Part shown: positions 51,755-62,067 of the stretch, one piece after another
Layout of the letters: every line of letters starts with the position of its first letter
Position numbering within the stretch: position 1 is the stretch's first letter
Source of the DNA: Nocardioides anomalus
GTDB taxonomy: Bacteria > Actinomycetota > Actinomycetes > Propionibacteriales > Nocardioidaceae
Reading direction: 5' to 3'
NCBI RefSeq assembly: GCF_011046535.1
Contig: NZ_CP049257.1
Coordinates: forward strand, 4,216,001-4,280,000
DNA length: 64,000 nucleotides
Notes under the pieces: generated by a model
The model's database searches: none
The model's input: only the letters and a program-made list of their open reading frames with translations
Told to the model about the DNA's origin: nothing
Program-made: the position numbers and the translations under genes

Positions 51755-53172
51755 AGCCGATCGGTCACGAAGGCGCCGAGCTGGGTCAGGTTGCGGCACT
51801 CGACCATCGGCACCACGTCGGCGTACCGGCCGGCGACGGAGTCCCCGGTGTCCCAGTGCCGGCGCGCCTCGGGGTTGAGCCACCAGGCGTGCCGGGTGTT
51901 GCGCTCGATCTCGACCAGGGCGTCGAGCGCGAGGTCGGAGTAGTTGGAGCGCGCGTCGCCCAGGACCAGCAGCGAGGTCTTCGGCCCGAGCGCATCGCCG
52001 TGCTTGTCCAGGAACGTGGTGAACGCGCGGCCGTAGTTGGTCCGCCCCCACAGCGCCGCGTGCGAGGCACTGGCCGCGAGGTCGGCCATCACGTCGGCGA
52101 CGTCGGCGCCCGGACGGAAGTGGTGGGAGACCTCGTGCACGTGGTCGATGAAGGTGAAGGCGCGCACCTTCTGGAACTGGTCGCGCAGCGCGAAGACCAG
52201 CAGCAGCGTGAACTGCGCGAAGTTGGCCACCGACCCGCTCACGTCGCAGAGCACGACCAGCTCGTTGCGGTGCGGCCGCTTGGGGCGGTGGTGGGTGGTG
52301 AGCGGCACGCCGCCGGTGGAGATGCTCGCCCGGACCGTGCGGCGGAAGTCGAGCGGGCCGCGCCGCCGCGCGTGGTGCTCCTGGGTCAGCCGGGTGGCGA
52401 GCCGCCGGGCCAGCGGGTAGATCTGGCGGCGCATCTCCTCCAGGTCGGCGCGCCGCGCGGAGGTGAAGTCGAGGCGGTCGATGCTCGGCTTCACCGCGAC
52501 GTCGGCGACGTGGTCGGGGCCCTTCTCCTCCGCGATCCGGCGGCGCGCGTCGTCCTCGACCTGCCGCGTGAACGCGCCGACCCGGCGCCCGGCCACCCGG
52601 TCGGCCTCCTCCTCGGTGCGGCCGTCGGCGAGCAGCGCCCGGACGATCCGGTCCACCAGCTCGCTCGGAGCCACCCGCTGGAGGGCGGTGTACGCCGACC
52701 AGCTGGACAGACCCGGCCCGCGCCCCGGCATCGCCCCGAACCGCCCGACCATCTCCACCGCCAGCTGGGCCAGCCGCTCCTGGTCGCCCGCGGCCAGCGC
52801 CTCGGCCAGGCGCTCGCGGAACTCGGCCAGCGCGTCCCCGCCGTCCCCGCTCGGCGTCGGCCCGTCGCCGGCCTCGTCGGTCACCTCCCGGCGGGCGCCC
52901 TCGCCGACCAGGCGCGGGAAGTAGACGTCGAAGAGCGCGTCGAACGTCGGCCGCTGGCTCTGCTTCTTGACCAGCGTCGCGGCGTACGCCGCCCGGACGG
53001 TCGGGCGCGAGTCCCACGGCAGCGCGCTCAGCGCGGCCACGGCGTCCAGGTCCTCGGCCAGGCTCACCGGCAGGCCGGCCGACCGCAGCGCCTCGAGGAA
53101 GGCGATGTGGCGATCGACCAGGCCGCTGCTCAGGACGGGCTCACTTGCGCAGCCGCAGCTCTCGCACCGCAC
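51751..53172 (-). CDS. VWA-domain protein, CoxE-like
   Basis: A 473-aa cytoplasmic protein with a von Willebrand A (CoxE-like) region. The metal-site motif is LVVLCDVSGSVANFAQFTLL (DxSxS) in the last third, plus WGRTNYGRAFTTFL and LLVLGDARSNY. It is preceded by a helical domain. The start ATG (MRCESCGC) lies inside the end of the MoxR gene, 32 bases overlap. The MoxR-VWA pair commonly acts as a chaperone for metalloenzyme or complex assembly; the client is not clear here. Confidence 0.85.
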   Translation of the reverse strand: MRCESCGCASEPVLSSGLVDRHIAFLEALRSAGLPVSLAEDLDAVAALSALPWDSRPTVRAAYAATLVKKQSQRPTFDALFDVYFPRLVGEGARREVTDEAGDGPTPSGDGGDALAEFRERLAEALAAGDQERLAQLAVEMVGRFGAMPGRGPGLSSWSAYTALQRVAPSELVDRIVRALLADGRTEEEADRVAGRRVGAFTRQVEDDARRRIAEEKGPDHVADVAVKPSIDRLDFTSARRADLEEMRRQIYPLARRLATRLTQEHHARRRGPLDFRRTVRASISTGGVPLTTHHRPKRPHRNELVVLCDVSGSVANFAQFTLLLVFALRDQFQKVRAFTFIDHVHEVSHHFRPGADVADVMADLAASASHAALWGRTNYGRAFTTFLDKHGDALGPKTSLLVLGDARSNYSDLALDALVEIERNTRHAWWLNPEARRHWDTGDSVAGRYADVVPMVECRNLTQLGAFVTDRL

Positions 53173-54025
53173 GCTCCTGGTCGGAGGCGTGCTTGAGCAC
53201 GACGCCGAGCGTGTCGTCGACGGCCTTGTCGTCGAGCTCGCGGATCTCGAGCGCGACCAGCGTGCGGGCCCAGTCGACGGACTCGGCGATCGACGGCGCC
53301 TTCTTCAGCTCCAGGTCGCGCAGCCGGCCGACGGTGGCCACGAGCTGCTCGGCGACCAGCGCCTCCAGCTCGGGCACCTGCGACAGCACGATCTCCCGCT
53401 CGCGCTCGGCGTCGGGGTAGTCCAAGTGCAGGTAGAGGCAGCGCCGCTTGAGCGCCTCGGACAGCTCGCGGCTGGCGTTGGAGGTGAGCACGACGAACGG
53501 ACGCCGCACCGCGGTGACCGTCCCGAGCTCGGGGATCGTCACCTGGAAGTCGGAGAGCACCTCGAGCAGCAGCCCCTCGACCTCGACGTCGGTCTTGTCC
53601 ACCTCGTCGATGAGCAGCACGGTCGGCTCGTCGCGCCGGATCGCGGTCAGCAGCGGCCGGGTGAGCAGGAACTCGTCGGTGAAGATGTCGTCGTGGGTCT
53701 CGGCCCACGAGGTGTCGTGGCCCTGCGAGGCCTGGATGCGCAGCAGCTGCTTCTTGTAGTTCCACTCGTACAGGGCCCGGGCCTCGTCGAGCCCCTCGTA
53801 GCACTGCAGCCGGACCAGGTCGGCGCCGGTGGCGCGGGCCACCGCCTTGGCCAGCTCGGTCTTGCCGACGCCCGCCGGTCCCTCGACCAGCAGCGGCTTC
53901 TCGAGCGCGCCGGCGAGGTACGCCGTCGTGGCCGTGGCCGGGTCGGTCAGGTAGCCGGTGGCGGACAGCCGCGCGGCGACGTCGTCGGGCGAGCTGAACC
54001 AGGGCACCTCGACAGTCTCGCGCAC
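53141..54025 (-). CDS. MoxR-family AAA+ ATPase
   Basis: A 294-aa MoxR ATPase from GTG 54025, preceded by GGAGGT at ten bases. Walker A is LLVEGPAGVGKTELAKAVA, Walker B TVLLIDEVDKTDVEVEGLLLEVL, with sensor FVVLTSNASRELSEALKRRCLYLHLDYP. The frame upstream (to 54286) is shadow sequence overlapping a divergent secreted-protein gene. Works with the VWA protein downstream as a chaperone pair. Confidence 0.9.
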   Translation of the reverse strand: MRETVEVPWFSSPDDVAARLSATGYLTDPATATTAYLAGALEKPLLVEGPAGVGKTELAKAVARATGADLVRLQCYEGLDEARALYEWNYKKQLLRIQASQGHDTSWAETHDDIFTDEFLLTRPLLTAIRRDEPTVLLIDEVDKTDVEVEGLLLEVLSDFQVTIPELGTVTAVRRPFVVLTSNASRELSEALKRRCLYLHLDYPDAEREREIVLSQVPELEALVAEQLVATVGRLRDLELKKAPSIAESVDWARTLVALEIRELDDKAVDDTLGVVLKHASDQERAVRELRLRK

Positions 54026-54065
54026 GAGGGGCGGGACCTCCGGCGCGCCCGCTCGTTGGGCAGTC

Positions 54066-54386
54066 GTGGCCCTACTAGGTGAGCGTCGGCTCCGCACCCG
54101 CCTGCTGGCGGCGGGGCTGAAGGCCTCGGCCGCCTGCGCCGTCGTGGTCGCCCTGTCCGCGGCCTCCGCCGGTACGCCGACCGGCGCGGCGCCCGAGCCG
54201 GCCGGGCCGGCCGGGCCCGCCGGGAGCGACTGCTCGTTCCGCGGCGCCGCCGCCGGCGACAGCCCGCCCACCGCGCTCATCCGCACCCCGCGCGGGCAGG
54301 TCCGCGAGGTGCCGTTCGCGGTCGGGTGGGACGTCTACAACGGCCGGCGACCCGGCAGCCTGCTGGCGGTCTGCACCGAGCGCTGA
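54066..54386 (+). CDS. Small secreted protein of unknown function
   Basis: A 106-aa protein with signal peptide: basic start ERRLRTRLLAAGLKAS, hydrophobic core AACAVVVALSAASA. The mature part is Gly/Pro-rich, with two cysteines (SDCSFRG and AVCTER) that could form a disulfide, and VREVPFAVGWDVYNGRRPGSLLAVC at the end. GTG 54066 is the likely start. Divergent from the MoxR gene and convergent with the enoyl-CoA hydratase gene. Confidence 0.6.
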   Translation: MALLGERRLRTRLLAAGLKASAACAVVVALSAASAGTPTGAAPEPAGPAGPAGSDCSFRGAAAGDSPPTALIRTPRGQVREVPFAVGWDVYNGRRPGSLLAVCTER

Positions 54387-54389
54387 GGT

Positions 54390-55151
<762 letters not shown>

Positions 55152-55234
55152 GCTAGGCGTCGCACCGGGCACCGACGCGGCAAATGTCCGAAAGGCCGAT
55201 CTGCGGCGCGGCGCGCCGACGGACACTGGAGGGC

Positions 55235-55489
55235 ATGACGACGACATCTCGGGGGATGCGCGAGTCGGTGGTCCGGGCGCTCGCCCGGGTCGGCCTGGTC
55301 TGGGCGGTGTTCGTGCTCGGCGCGCTGTTCGTGCTCACCGGCGCCCACGCGCCGGCGCTCGCCGGGGGCGACGACCACGCGCCCCGCACCGTCGGCCTGG
55401 CCCTCACGGCGCTGGTGCTGACGTGCGGCGTCGGCGTGCTCGCGGTCGGCGTGCTGCGTCGCGAGGATGGGCCGCCGCCGCTGAGGTGA
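55235..55489 (+). CDS. Small membrane protein of unknown function
   Basis: An 84-aa protein with two hydrophobic segments (VGLVWAVFVLGALFVLTGA, TVGLALTALVLTCGVGVLAVGVL). Preceded by GGAGGG four bases before the ATG. No family recognised. Divergent from the enoyl-CoA hydratase gene. Confidence 0.6.
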   Translation: MTTTSRGMRESVVRALARVGLVWAVFVLGALFVLTGAHAPALAGGDDHAPRTVGLALTALVLTCGVGVLAVGVLRREDGPPPLR

Positions 55490-55571
55490 CACCTGGCTCC
55501 TGCGCCCCGGCGCGGCCTCTACGATGCGTGCACGCGGCTCCGCCGGAGGGCCGGCACGACGAGGGGCAGAG

Positions 55572-58500
55572 GTGCGCACGACCTTCGAGCACAGCGGCGA
55601 GGTCGGCCGCGACATGCTCGACGTCGACTGGGCCGCGACCGCGGTGGGCCCGCCCGAGCAGTGGCCCGACAGCCTGCGCGCCGTGGTCCGGCTGGTCCTG
55701 GCCTCCCGCTTCGCGATGTGGATGGCCTGGGGGCCGGACCTCACGTTCTTCTGCAACGACGCCTACCGCCGCGACACGCTCGGCGAGAAGTACCCCTGGG
55801 CCCTCGGCCGTCCCGCGCGTGAGGTCTGGTCGGAGATCTGGCACGACATCGCCCCGCGCATCGACTCGGTGCTGACCACCGGGGAGGCCACCTGGGACGA
55901 GCAGCTGATGCTGTTCCTGCAGCGCAGCGGCTTCACCGAGGAGACCTACCACACGTTCTCCTACAGCCCGCTGGCCGACGACGACGGCGCGGTGTCCGGG
56001 ATGCTGTGCGTGGTCAGCGAGGACACCGAGGCGGTCGTCGCCAGCCGCCGGATGCGCACCCTGCGCGACCTCGGCGCCCGCACGACGGTCGACCTCAGCG
56101 AGGCCGAGACGATCGCCTCGGCCTGCACCGCGCTCGGCGGCAACGGCCAGGACCTGCCGTTCGTCCTGTGCTACCTGTTCGACCCGGACGGCACCAGCGC
56201 GCGGCTGGCCGGGAGCGCCGGGTTCACCGGCCCGCACCCCGCCGCGCCGGCGCGGCTGCACCGGGCCGACCCCGACCGGGTCTGGCCGCTCCCCGACGGC
56301 GACGGCGGGGTCGTCACGGTCGAGGACCTGCACGAGCGGTTCGGTGACCTGCCCTCCGGGGCCTGGGAGCAGGAGCCGGCCCTCGGCGCCGTCGTCCCGC
56401 TGCCGTCGACGACCCCCGGCGCGCCGTACGGCTTCCTGGTCGTCGGCGTGAACCCGTTCCGGCCCTGGGACCAGGGGTACGCCGACTTCCTCGAGCTCGT
56501 GGCCGGCCAGATCGCGGCCGACGTGACCGACGCCCGCGCGTTCGAGCTGGAGAAGGTGCGTGCCGAGGGTCTCGCTGAGCTCGACCGCGCCAAGACCGAG
56601 TTCTTTACCAACATCAGCCACGAGTTCCGCACGCCGCTGACCCTGCTCCTCGGCCCGACGGAGGACGCGCTGGCCGACGCGAGCGCACCCCTGCCCGAGG
56701 TCCAGGCGCACCGGCTCGAGGTCGTGCACCGCAACGCCCAGCGGCTGCTCAAGCTGGTCAACACCCTGCTGGACTTCTCCCGGCTCGAGGCCGGCCGCGC
56801 GGACCTGAGCTACGCGCCGGTCGACCTGGCCGCGCACACCCGCGAGCTGGTCGGGATGTTCGAGTCCGCCGCAGCGCGGCTCGACCTCGCGCTCGTCGTC
56901 GACTGCCCGCCGCTGCCGGAGCCGGTCCACGTCGACCTCGACGCCTGGAGCAAGGTCGTGCTCAACCTGCTCTCCAACGCCCTGAAGTTCACCCTCCACG
57001 GCGAGGTCCGCATCGCGCTGCGGGCCGAGGACGGGTACGCCGTACTGCGGGTCAGCGACACCGGCGCCGGGATCCCGGCGGCCGAGCAGCCGCGGCTCTT
57101 CGAGCGCTTCCAGCGCGCCTCGAGCGCGCGCTCCCGGACCCACGAGGGCTCGGGGATCGGCCTCGCCCTCGTCGCGGAGCTGGTCCAGAGCCACGGCGGC
57201 GACGTCGGCGTCACGAGCGCCCCGGGCGAGGGCAGCACCTTCACCGTCCGCCTCCCCTTCGGCAGCGCCCACCTCGACCCGGCTCGCCTGGCGGCCGAGG
57301 CCGACCGCGGCCCGACCGCCCAGGTCGTGGCCGGCTTCCTCGACGAGGCCCAGGCCCTGGGCGTCCCCGCCGCGTCGACCGCTCCCGCACTGGTCGGCGG
57401 CCGGCCGCGCGTGCTCGTGGTCGACGACAACCCCGACGTGCGCGACTACGTGAGCGAGCTGCTGGCCGAGCAGTACGACGTGACCACCGCGGTGGACGGC
57501 GAGGACGGGCTCGACCGCGCACGGGCCGACGTACCCGACCTGGTCCTGACCGACGTGATGATGCCGAGGCTGGACGGCTTCGGGCTGCTCCAGGCGCTGC
57601 GCGACGACGAGGTGACCCAGGACGTGCCCGTGGTCATGCTGTCCGCGCGGGCCGGCGAGGACGGCACGCTCGAGGGGCTGGAGGCCGGGGCCGACGACTA
57701 CCTGGCCAAGCCGTTCACCGCCCGCGAGCTGATGGCCCGGGTCCGCTCCAACCTCGAGCTCGACCGCGCCCGGCGGGCCCGCGAGCAGCTCGAGCGCAGT
57801 CGCGCCCTGCTCGACCAGGCCCAGCGCCTGGCCAGTGTCGGCAGCTGGGAGGTCGACCTGCCGACCGGGCGGGTCCGCGCCACCGACGAGTTCCTCCGCA
57901 TCGTCGGCATCGACCGCGACCAGCTCGACGGGCTGCGCTACCCCGCCCTGGTCGAGGAGCTGGTGCACCCCGACGACCGCGCGACCGTGCTGCACGCGCT
58001 GGAGGCCGCCGACGACCCCGACGACATCCGCTACGAGGCGCGCATCGTCCGCCCCGACGGCGCCGAGGTGACCGCGACCGTGCACGCCGAGGTCGTGCGC
58101 CACCCCGGCGGCGAGCCCGGGCTGCTGCGCGGCTCGCTGCAGGACGTCACCGAGCGCGTCGAGGCCGAGCGGATGCTGGCCGAGGCCACCGCCGCCCGCG
58201 AGGCCGCGACCCGTGAGCACCTCATCGCCGAGGAGCTCCAGCAGAGCCTGCTCCCCACCCGCGTCTTCGACCTCGAGGACCTCGAGGTCGCGACCTACTA
58301 CCGCGCCGGCGTCGAGGGCACCCAGGTCGGCGGCGACTGGTACGACGTGATCGAGCTCGGCGGCGGGCGCACGGCCCTGGTCATCGGCGACGTCATGGGC
58401 CGCGGCGTGCGCGCCGCCGCCGTCATGGGGCAGCTGCGCGCGGCCACCCGCGCGTACGCCCGCCTCGACCTGGCTCCCGCCGACCTCCTGGAGCACCTCG

Positions 58501-59309
58501 ACGGGCTGGTGCGCTGGCTGGGCGGCGACCAGATCGTCACCTGCGTCTACGCGATCTTCGACCCCGCCGACCAGGTGCTCCGCCTGGCCAACGCCGGCCA
58601 CCTGCCCGCCGTCCTCGTCGCCCCGGACGGGACCACCAGCCTCGCCCCGCTCGCCCAGGACCCGCCCCTGGGCGCCGGCGCCGGGCGCCTCACCCAGGTC
58701 GAGCTGACCGTGCCGCTCGGCAGCACGGTCGTGCTCTACACCGACGGCCTCGTCGAGCGCCGCGGCGAGGACCTCGAGGAGGGCATCGCCGCCCTCCGCG
58801 ACCTGTGCGGCACCCTCGACGTACCCCTCGAGCTGCTGCCCGAGGAGCTCGTCCGCCTCCGCCTGCCCGACGGCCCGGACGACGACGTCGCCGTCCTGGC
58901 GGCGCGCGTCGCCGAGACCGGCGTCCAGGCCGTCCGCGAGCTCGTCCTCGAGGACGCCGACACCGCTCCCACCCAGGCCCGGGACGCCGTGCGGCGCCAC
59001 CTCGAGGACGTCGGCGTCACCACCCGCGAGGTCGTGGAGGACGCCCTCCTCGTCACCAGCGAGCTCGTCACCAACGCCGTGCTGCACGCCGAGGCCCCGG
59101 TCGAGCTCCGCCTGGTCAGCAGTCGGACCGAGCTGCGCATCGAGGTCCACGACCGCGAGGCCAGCCAGCCGCTGCGCCGCAGCCCCGACCTCGACGACGA
59201 GCACGGCCGCGGCCTGACCATCGTGGCCGCCCTCTCCACGCACTGGGGCACCCGTCCGAGTGGCTCCGGCAAGGTCGTGTGGGCGGTGCTCGACGCCGAC
59301 CGCGGCTGA
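55572..59309 (+). CDS. Multidomain hybrid sensor kinase fused to SpoIIE phosphatase and RsbW-like kinase
   Basis: A 1245-aa protein linking two signalling types. Order: PAS-like sensor (about 10-150); GAF-like (about 165-320); histidine kinase with H350 in TNISHEFRTPLTLLLGP and the ATP-binding N box LNLLSNALKFT, DTGAGI and GSGIGLALV (about 340-570); receiver with D661 in VLTDVMMPRLDG; PAS (about 755-860); SpoIIE/PP2C phosphatase (about 880-1110; GTQVGGDWYDV, GDVMGRG); and a HATPase of the RsbW type (about 1125-1245; ELVTNAVLHAEAP, DEHGRGLTIVAAL). No membrane segment. It probably integrates stress or light signals and controls an anti-sigma system. GTG 55572 has GAGGGG upstream. Confidence 0.9.
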   Translation: MRTTFEHSGEVGRDMLDVDWAATAVGPPEQWPDSLRAVVRLVLASRFAMWMAWGPDLTFFCNDAYRRDTLGEKYPWALGRPAREVWSEIWHDIAPRIDSVLTTGEATWDEQLMLFLQRSGFTEETYHTFSYSPLADDDGAVSGMLCVVSEDTEAVVASRRMRTLRDLGARTTVDLSEAETIASACTALGGNGQDLPFVLCYLFDPDGTSARLAGSAGFTGPHPAAPARLHRADPDRVWPLPDGDGGVVTVEDLHERFGDLPSGAWEQEPALGAVVPLPSTTPGAPYGFLVVGVNPFRPWDQGYADFLELVAGQIAADVTDARAFELEKVRAEGLAELDRAKTEFFTNISHEFRTPLTLLLGPTEDALADASAPLPEVQAHRLEVVHRNAQRLLKLVNTLLDFSRLEAGRADLSYAPVDLAAHTRELVGMFESAAARLDLALVVDCPPLPEPVHVDLDAWSKVVLNLLSNALKFTLHGEVRIALRAEDGYAVLRVSDTGAGIPAAEQPRLFERFQRASSARSRTHEGSGIGLALVAELVQSHGGDVGVTSAPGEGSTFTVRLPFGSAHLDPARLAAEADRGPTAQVVAGFLDEAQALGVPAASTAPALVGGRPRVLVVDDNPDVRDYVSELLAEQYDVTTAVDGEDGLDRARADVPDLVLTDVMMPRLDGFGLLQALRDDEVTQDVPVVMLSARAGEDGTLEGLEAGADDYLAKPFTARELMARVRSNLELDRARRAREQLERSRALLDQAQRLASVGSWEVDLPTGRVRATDEFLRIVGIDRDQLDGLRYPALVEELVHPDDRATVLHALEAADDPDDIRYEARIVRPDGAEVTATVHAEVVRHPGGEPGLLRGSLQDVTERVEAERMLAEATAAREAATREHLIAEELQQSLLPTRVFDLEDLEVATYYRAGVEGTQVGGDWYDVIELGGGRTALVIGDVMGRGVRAAAVMGQLRAATRAYARLDLAPADLLEHLDGLVRWLGGDQIVTCVYAIFDPADQVLRLANAGHLPAVLVAPDGTTSLAPLAQDPPLGAGAGRLTQVELTVPLGSTVVLYTDGLVERRGEDLEEGIAALRDLCGTLDVPLELLPEELVRLRLPDGPDDDVAVLAARVAETGVQAVRELVLEDADTAPTQARDAVRRHLEDVGVTTREVVEDALLVTSELVTNAVLHAEAPVELRLVSSRTELRIEVHDREASQPLRRSPDLDDEHGRGLTIVAALSTHWGTRPSGSGKVVWAVLDADRG

Positions 59310-59312
59310 CGC

Positions 59313-60386
59313 TCAGCCGCGCAGCCGGGCCGCGAGGGGGCAGTCGAAGGTCGCGCGGGCGCCCACGCCCACGTGGTTGAGGTGGTCGATGACGACGGCG
59401 TACGCCGCGAGGAGGCCCATCTCGGTGTAGGGCACTCCCTGCTCCGCGCAGTAGTCGCGCACGACGGGCCGGACCCGGCGCAGGCGCGGGCGCGGCATGC
59501 TCGGGAACAGGTGGTGCTCGACCTGGTGGTTCAGCCCGCCCATGACGGCGTCCACGAACCGCCCGCCGGTGATGTTGCGCGAGGTGAGCACCTGACGGTG
59601 CAGGAAGTCCAGGCGGCTCGCGCGCGGCACGATCGGCATGCCGATGTGGTTGGGCGCGAAGGCACCTCCGAGCAGCAGCCCGAAGACCGCGGTCTGGAGA
59701 CCGAAGAAGGCCGCGGCTTTGCCCGTGGGGAGCAGGACGAGCAGGAGGACCACGTAGCCGGCGGTCCGCAGCAGGATCAGGCCCAGCTCCAGCAGGCGGT
59801 GCCGCTCACCGGGCACCAGCAGGCTCCGGGTCCCGGCCACCTGCAGGTTGAGGCCCTCGAGGGTGAGCAGGGGCAGCAGGAGCCAGCCCTGGTGCCGGGT
59901 GAACCAGCCCCGTGCGCCCTCGGTCCGTGCGTCGGCGACCTCGGGGGTCAGGGCCAGCACGCCGGGGGCGATGTCCGGGTCACGGCCGACCTGGTTGGGA
60001 CCGGCGTGGTGCCGGTTGTGCTTGCCCCGCCACCAGCCGTAGCTGAGCCCGACGCCGGCCGACAGCAGGCGGGCCGTCCACTCGTTCCACTCCGCGCTCC
60101 GGAAGACCTGGCGGTGCGCCGCGTCGTGGCCGAGGAAGCCGAGCTGGGTCAGCACGACCCCCAGCCCGGCGGCGACCAGCAGCTGGAACCACGAGTCGCC
60201 GACCAGAACCAGCGCGACGACCACGGCGGCGAGGGCGAGCAGCGCCATGGTGATGCGGGACCAGTAGTAGCCGTAGCACCGCGCCATCAGCCCGGACTCG
60301 CGCACCACGCGGACCAGGTCGGTGTAGCTGCTGGAGCCCCGCCTCGAGCGTGCGGAGGGGCGCGGGGCGTCGACGATCTCGGTCAC
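59313..60386 (-). CDS. Membrane fatty acid desaturase (QxxHH type)
   Basis: A 357-aa integral membrane di-iron enzyme. Three histidine boxes: HDAAH (87-91), HNRHH (123-127) and QVEHH (288-292). The Gln in place of the first His in box 3 is typical of front-end and related delta-6-type desaturases. About four membrane segments occur. No cytochrome b5 domain is fused. GTG 60386 has GGAGG five bases upstream; the longer reading frame is shadow. Substrate could be acyl-CoA or membrane lipid acyl chains. Confidence 0.88.
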   Translation of the reverse strand: MTEIVDAPRPSARSRRGSSSYTDLVRVVRESGLMARCYGYYWSRITMALLALAAVVVALVLVGDSWFQLLVAAGLGVVLTQLGFLGHDAAHRQVFRSAEWNEWTARLLSAGVGLSYGWWRGKHNRHHAGPNQVGRDPDIAPGVLALTPEVADARTEGARGWFTRHQGWLLLPLLTLEGLNLQVAGTRSLLVPGERHRLLELGLILLRTAGYVVLLLVLLPTGKAAAFFGLQTAVFGLLLGGAFAPNHIGMPIVPRASRLDFLHRQVLTSRNITGGRFVDAVMGGLNHQVEHHLFPSMPRPRLRRVRPVVRDYCAEQGVPYTEMGLLAAYAVVIDHLNHVGVGARATFDCPLAARLRG

Positions 60387-60640
60387 GATGACCTCCGGGA
60401 GGCGGGGAAGGACGCCGTCGAGGTCCGGGACGACACGTACCACGCAGGTACCCCGCGCGGCACCGCCCACCCGAGTGCCCCCTCTGGGTGGATCGGGGGC
60501 CGCTGGGTACCGGACGTCCTCGGGTCGGGCGACCTCGCTGGCGAGGACCAGCCGCCCCCCGCACCGAGGCAGGACGTCCGTCCGCCTCCCGCCGCTCCAG
60601 CGGCACCGGCCCGCCACGGGCCCCTTCCACGAGGAACCCC

Positions 60641-61195
60641 ATGTCTGAACGCAACACCGTCCTGCGCAGCCTCCACGACGTCGGTCTGGCCACCTGGTTC
60701 GGCGGCGCCCTCATGGGCGCGGTCGGCCTCAACGGGGCGACCGGCCAGGCGAACGAGCCGAGCGAACGGCTGCGCCTGTCCTCCCTCGGCTGGAAGCTGT
60801 GGTCACCGGTGGTTGCCGGAGCGATCGCCGCCCACGGCGTCGGCGGGCTCGGCCTGATCGCCGCGAACCGTCGCCGGGTGGACCAGGACTCCGGGACGCG
60901 CGTGAACACCTACAGCAAGGCGGGGCTCACGATCGCTGCCGCCGGGTTGACGCTGTACGCCGGCGTGCTGGGCCGCAAGGTCGAGTCGGGCGCTCCCGAG
61001 GGCGCCGACGGCGCCACCACGCCCGGCGAGTCCACCCCGCACGAGGTCGCCGCGGCCCAGCGCCAGCTCAAGGTGATCCAGCTCGCGATCCCGGTCCTGA
61101 CCGGTGTGGTCGTCGTCCTCGGCGCTCAGCAGGGCGAGCAGCAGCGCCCGACCCAGCAGCTCGTCGGCCGGCTCACCCGGGGCCTGAACCTGTGA
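60641..61195 (+). CDS. Membrane protein of unknown function
   Basis: A 184-aa protein with about three to four hydrophobic segments (LATWFGGALMGAVGLNGAT, LWSPVVAGAIAAHGVGGLGLI, AGLTIAAAGLTLYAGVLG, LAIPVLTGVVVVLGAQQGE). First gene of a small operon with the GlsB-like gene (GTGA overlap). No family recognised. Divergent from the desaturase. Confidence 0.65.
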   Translation: MSERNTVLRSLHDVGLATWFGGALMGAVGLNGATGQANEPSERLRLSSLGWKLWSPVVAGAIAAHGVGGLGLIAANRRRVDQDSGTRVNTYSKAGLTIAAAGLTLYAGVLGRKVESGAPEGADGATTPGESTPHEVAAAQRQLKVIQLAIPVLTGVVVVLGAQQGEQQRPTQQLVGRLTRGLNL

Positions 61196-61458
61196 CCGTC
61201 GCCGGCATCCTGACCGCGATCGTCATCGGCGCCGTCCTCGGCGTCCTCGGCCGGCTCCTCGCCCCCGGGGAGCAGCACATCCCGATCTGGCTCACCGTCG
61301 TGGTCGGCATCGTGGCCGCTCTGGTCGGCACGGCCGTCGTCGGCTCGCTGCGCGACACCGACGGCATCGACTGGGTCGAGCTCGTGGTGCAGCTCGTGCT
61401 CGCCGCGGTCGGCGTGGTCATCGCGGCCCGCCTCTACCCTTCCCGGGCCCGCACGTGA
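61192..61458 (+). CDS. GlsB/YeaQ/YmgE family stress-response membrane protein
   Basis: An 88-aa membrane protein with three hydrophobic segments (ILTAIVIGAVLGVLGRLLAPG, IPIWLTVVVGIVAALVGTAVVGSL, LVVQLVLAAVGVVIAARLYPS). The GRLLAPGEQHIPIWLTVVVGIVAALVGT region is the family hallmark. Function unknown; members respond to stress. Overlaps both neighbours by 4 bp. Confidence 0.85.
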   Translation: MTVAGILTAIVIGAVLGVLGRLLAPGEQHIPIWLTVVVGIVAALVGTAVVGSLRDTDGIDWVELVVQLVLAAVGVVIAARLYPSRART

Positions 61459-61583
61459 ACGCGCTGACGACCCCCGACGCCCGCGGTGGCGGCGGCACCC
61501 CGAACAACCCGGGACCGAACGGTCCCGACGAGCCCCCGCCGGACAACCCGTCGGGCAGCGCCGGCCTCGCCGTCGCCCCGTGA
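61455..61583 (+). CDS. Possible 42-aa Pro/Gly-rich peptide
   Basis: A short frame opened by a GTG that overlaps the GlsB-like stop by 4 bp (GTGA), like the other junctions in this operon. The peptide begins VNALTTPDARGGGG and is rich in Pro, Gly, Asn. Overlap style supports it; composition makes it doubtful. A terminator follows 76 bases later. Confidence 0.3.
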   Translation: MNALTTPDARGGGGTPNNPGPNGPDEPPPDNPSGSAGLAVAP

Positions 61584-61658
61584 CGCCTGCCGGGGCGGGT
61601 GGTGAGGACCGACCCTCGCCCCGACAGGTCACGACCGACGGCTCCTGACCACAGACCG

Positions 61659-61691
61659 CGACGCCCCGGACCGCAACGGTCCGGGGCGTCG
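61659..61691 (+). terminator. Hairpin terminator after the GlsB operon
   Basis: A perfect 15-bp stem CGACGCCCCGGACCG (61659-61673), loop CAA, complement (61677-61691). The region 61692-62067 after it is noticeably less GC-rich around 61830-61980, with no credible gene. Confidence 0.85.
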
Positions 61692-62067
61692 TGCTGGCTG
61701 AGCGCCGGCGGGCAGCCGGCTGAGCTGTGGCGAGCCTTCGACAGATTCGACGAACGCGCAGGTCAGCAAGGTGCTCGACACTCGACCGTCCGGAATGCGT
61801 GCACCCGAAACGCGCGGTCGCGTGCACACCGTTGAGCGTGTGCAGCCGTGATCCCAACGTTTCCGCAGGTCAGAGCGCTGTGTGCGGGCCAGGCGAGGTC
61901 CGTTGGAGTTCACTCGCAAGAGAGTTGATCCAATGCACGTTGGTTTCTGCGTGCATACCCAATCAGGAGCCGCAGCTCGGGCCGCGTCACGCCGGGCGGC
62001 CTGCGGTGATCTCGACCCACAGCGAGCCAGCGTTGAGCGTCTGGATGTGGTTCATCATGTAGCCCTG

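Noticed and set aside
55404..59243. 1279-codon open frame antisense to the hybrid kinase
   Set aside because: Shadow of the true gene, which has complete domain motifs.
61692..62067. Hidden mobile element or transposase remnant
   Set aside because: Only short frames are found, with no transposase motif or terminal repeats.
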